From positions 1-44,157 of the forward strand of contig JAHEIL010000052.1 of the NCBI GenBank assembly GCA_024639405.1: a stretch of DNA of 44,157 nt, given 5' to 3'. Under the pieces are notes generated by a model. That model was not told the origin of the DNA and made no database searches. It worked only from the letters and a program-made list of their open reading frames with translations. The stretch is from Crocinitomicaceae bacterium (lineage in GTDB: Bacteria > Bacteroidota > Bacteroidia > Flavobacteriales_D > Crocinitomicaceae). The position numbers and the translations under genes are program-made. Below are positions 44,061-44,157 of this stretch, in pieces. Position 1 is the stretch's first letter, and each line of letters opens with the position of its first letter.

Positions 44061-44090
44061 AAAAGCCCCAACAATACTGAAGGGGCTTAA
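44061..44090 (-). terminator. rRNA operon terminator
   Basis: AAGCCCC (44063-44069) and GGGGCTT (44082-44088) form a G/C-rich stem. On the minus strand the T-run comes from the A's at 44057-44064. It lies directly after the 5S rRNA. Confidence 0.85.
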
Positions 44091-44093
44091 AAA

Positions 44094-44157
44094 ACGGCGT
44101 CGACTTACTCTCCCACCCTCAAAAGGGCAGTACCATCAGCGCAAGCAGGCTTAACTT
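44094..44157 (-). rRNA. rrf: 5S ribosomal RNA, 3' part (cut by window end)
   Basis: Read on the minus strand, the last ~63 nt carry the 5S 3' half typical of Flavobacteriia: GCCTGCTTGCGCTGATGG, TACTGCCC-loop-GGGTGGGAGAGTAAG, then GTCGACGCCG at the end. About 40-50 nt of the 5' part lie beyond 44157. The operon should continue with 23S, tRNA and 16S genes past the window. Confidence 0.9.

Overview
The window is AT-rich DNA from a member of the Bacteroidota, most likely a flavobacterial lineage (Crocinitomicaceae/Fluviicola-like; this placement is inference). Supporting signs are at least five proteins that end in a type IX secretion (T9SS) sorting domain with the YPNP/FPNP motif, many promoters of the Bacteroidota form TAnnTTTG (often with TTG about 18 nt upstream), the near absence of Shine-Dalgarno sequences, and Bacteroidota-typical families (DUF5777, choice-of-anchor V, TonB-C proteins with an N-terminal Cys motif). 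Most genes look chromosomal and housekeeping or envelope-related. I see no phage, integrase, transposase, CRISPR array or tRNA. A partial 5S rRNA on the minus strand closes the right end.

Layout. 1-480: two tandem candidate small RNA genes that share a homologous 3' module. 769-2739: a two-gene unit (EamA transporter plus HTH-like protein) bracketed by identical 19-bp direct repeats. 2898-11665: a secreted T9SS protein and a convergent 2293-residue T9SS adhesin-like protein. 12014-17201: a TonB-C protein, then a probable iron-uptake group of DUF2271 protein, ApbE flavin transferase and FecA-like TonB-dependent receptor. A Fur-type 7-1-7 palindrome lies between the divergent apbE and receptor genes. 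17191-23282: surface glycan synthesis, with an O-antigen ligase and two GT4 enzymes on the minus strand, diverging from a truncated Wzm-like permease fragment and a multidomain GT2 on the plus strand. 23291-26104: YkgJ-type and U32 (RlhA-type) proteins. 26108-29856: an AlgI/AlgX-like O-acetylation pair. 29959-30096: a decayed ABC ATPase remnant. 30235-32101: pirin, nitroreductase and a lipoprotein.

32229-39655: an FG-GAP T9SS protein, ispE, accA, a carboxypeptidase-regulatory-domain/cellulose-synthase-like GT2 fusion, yidD and a lytic transglycosylase abutting an unknown acidic protein. 40268-43364: a five-gene minus-strand operon (DUF5777 barrel, YceI, small membrane protein, c-type cytochrome lipoprotein, T9SS CxxCH protein) that looks like an envelope redox module. 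43433-43999: 5-formyltetrahydrofolate cyclo-ligase, convergent with the rRNA operon.

I do not find one clear-cut new defence or mobile system. The most original signals are the paired structured RNAs at the left end, the repeat-bracketed two-gene unit, the exported-domain/GT2 fusion, the five-gene cytochrome module, and two gene remnants that a standard ORF caller would mislabel or miss.
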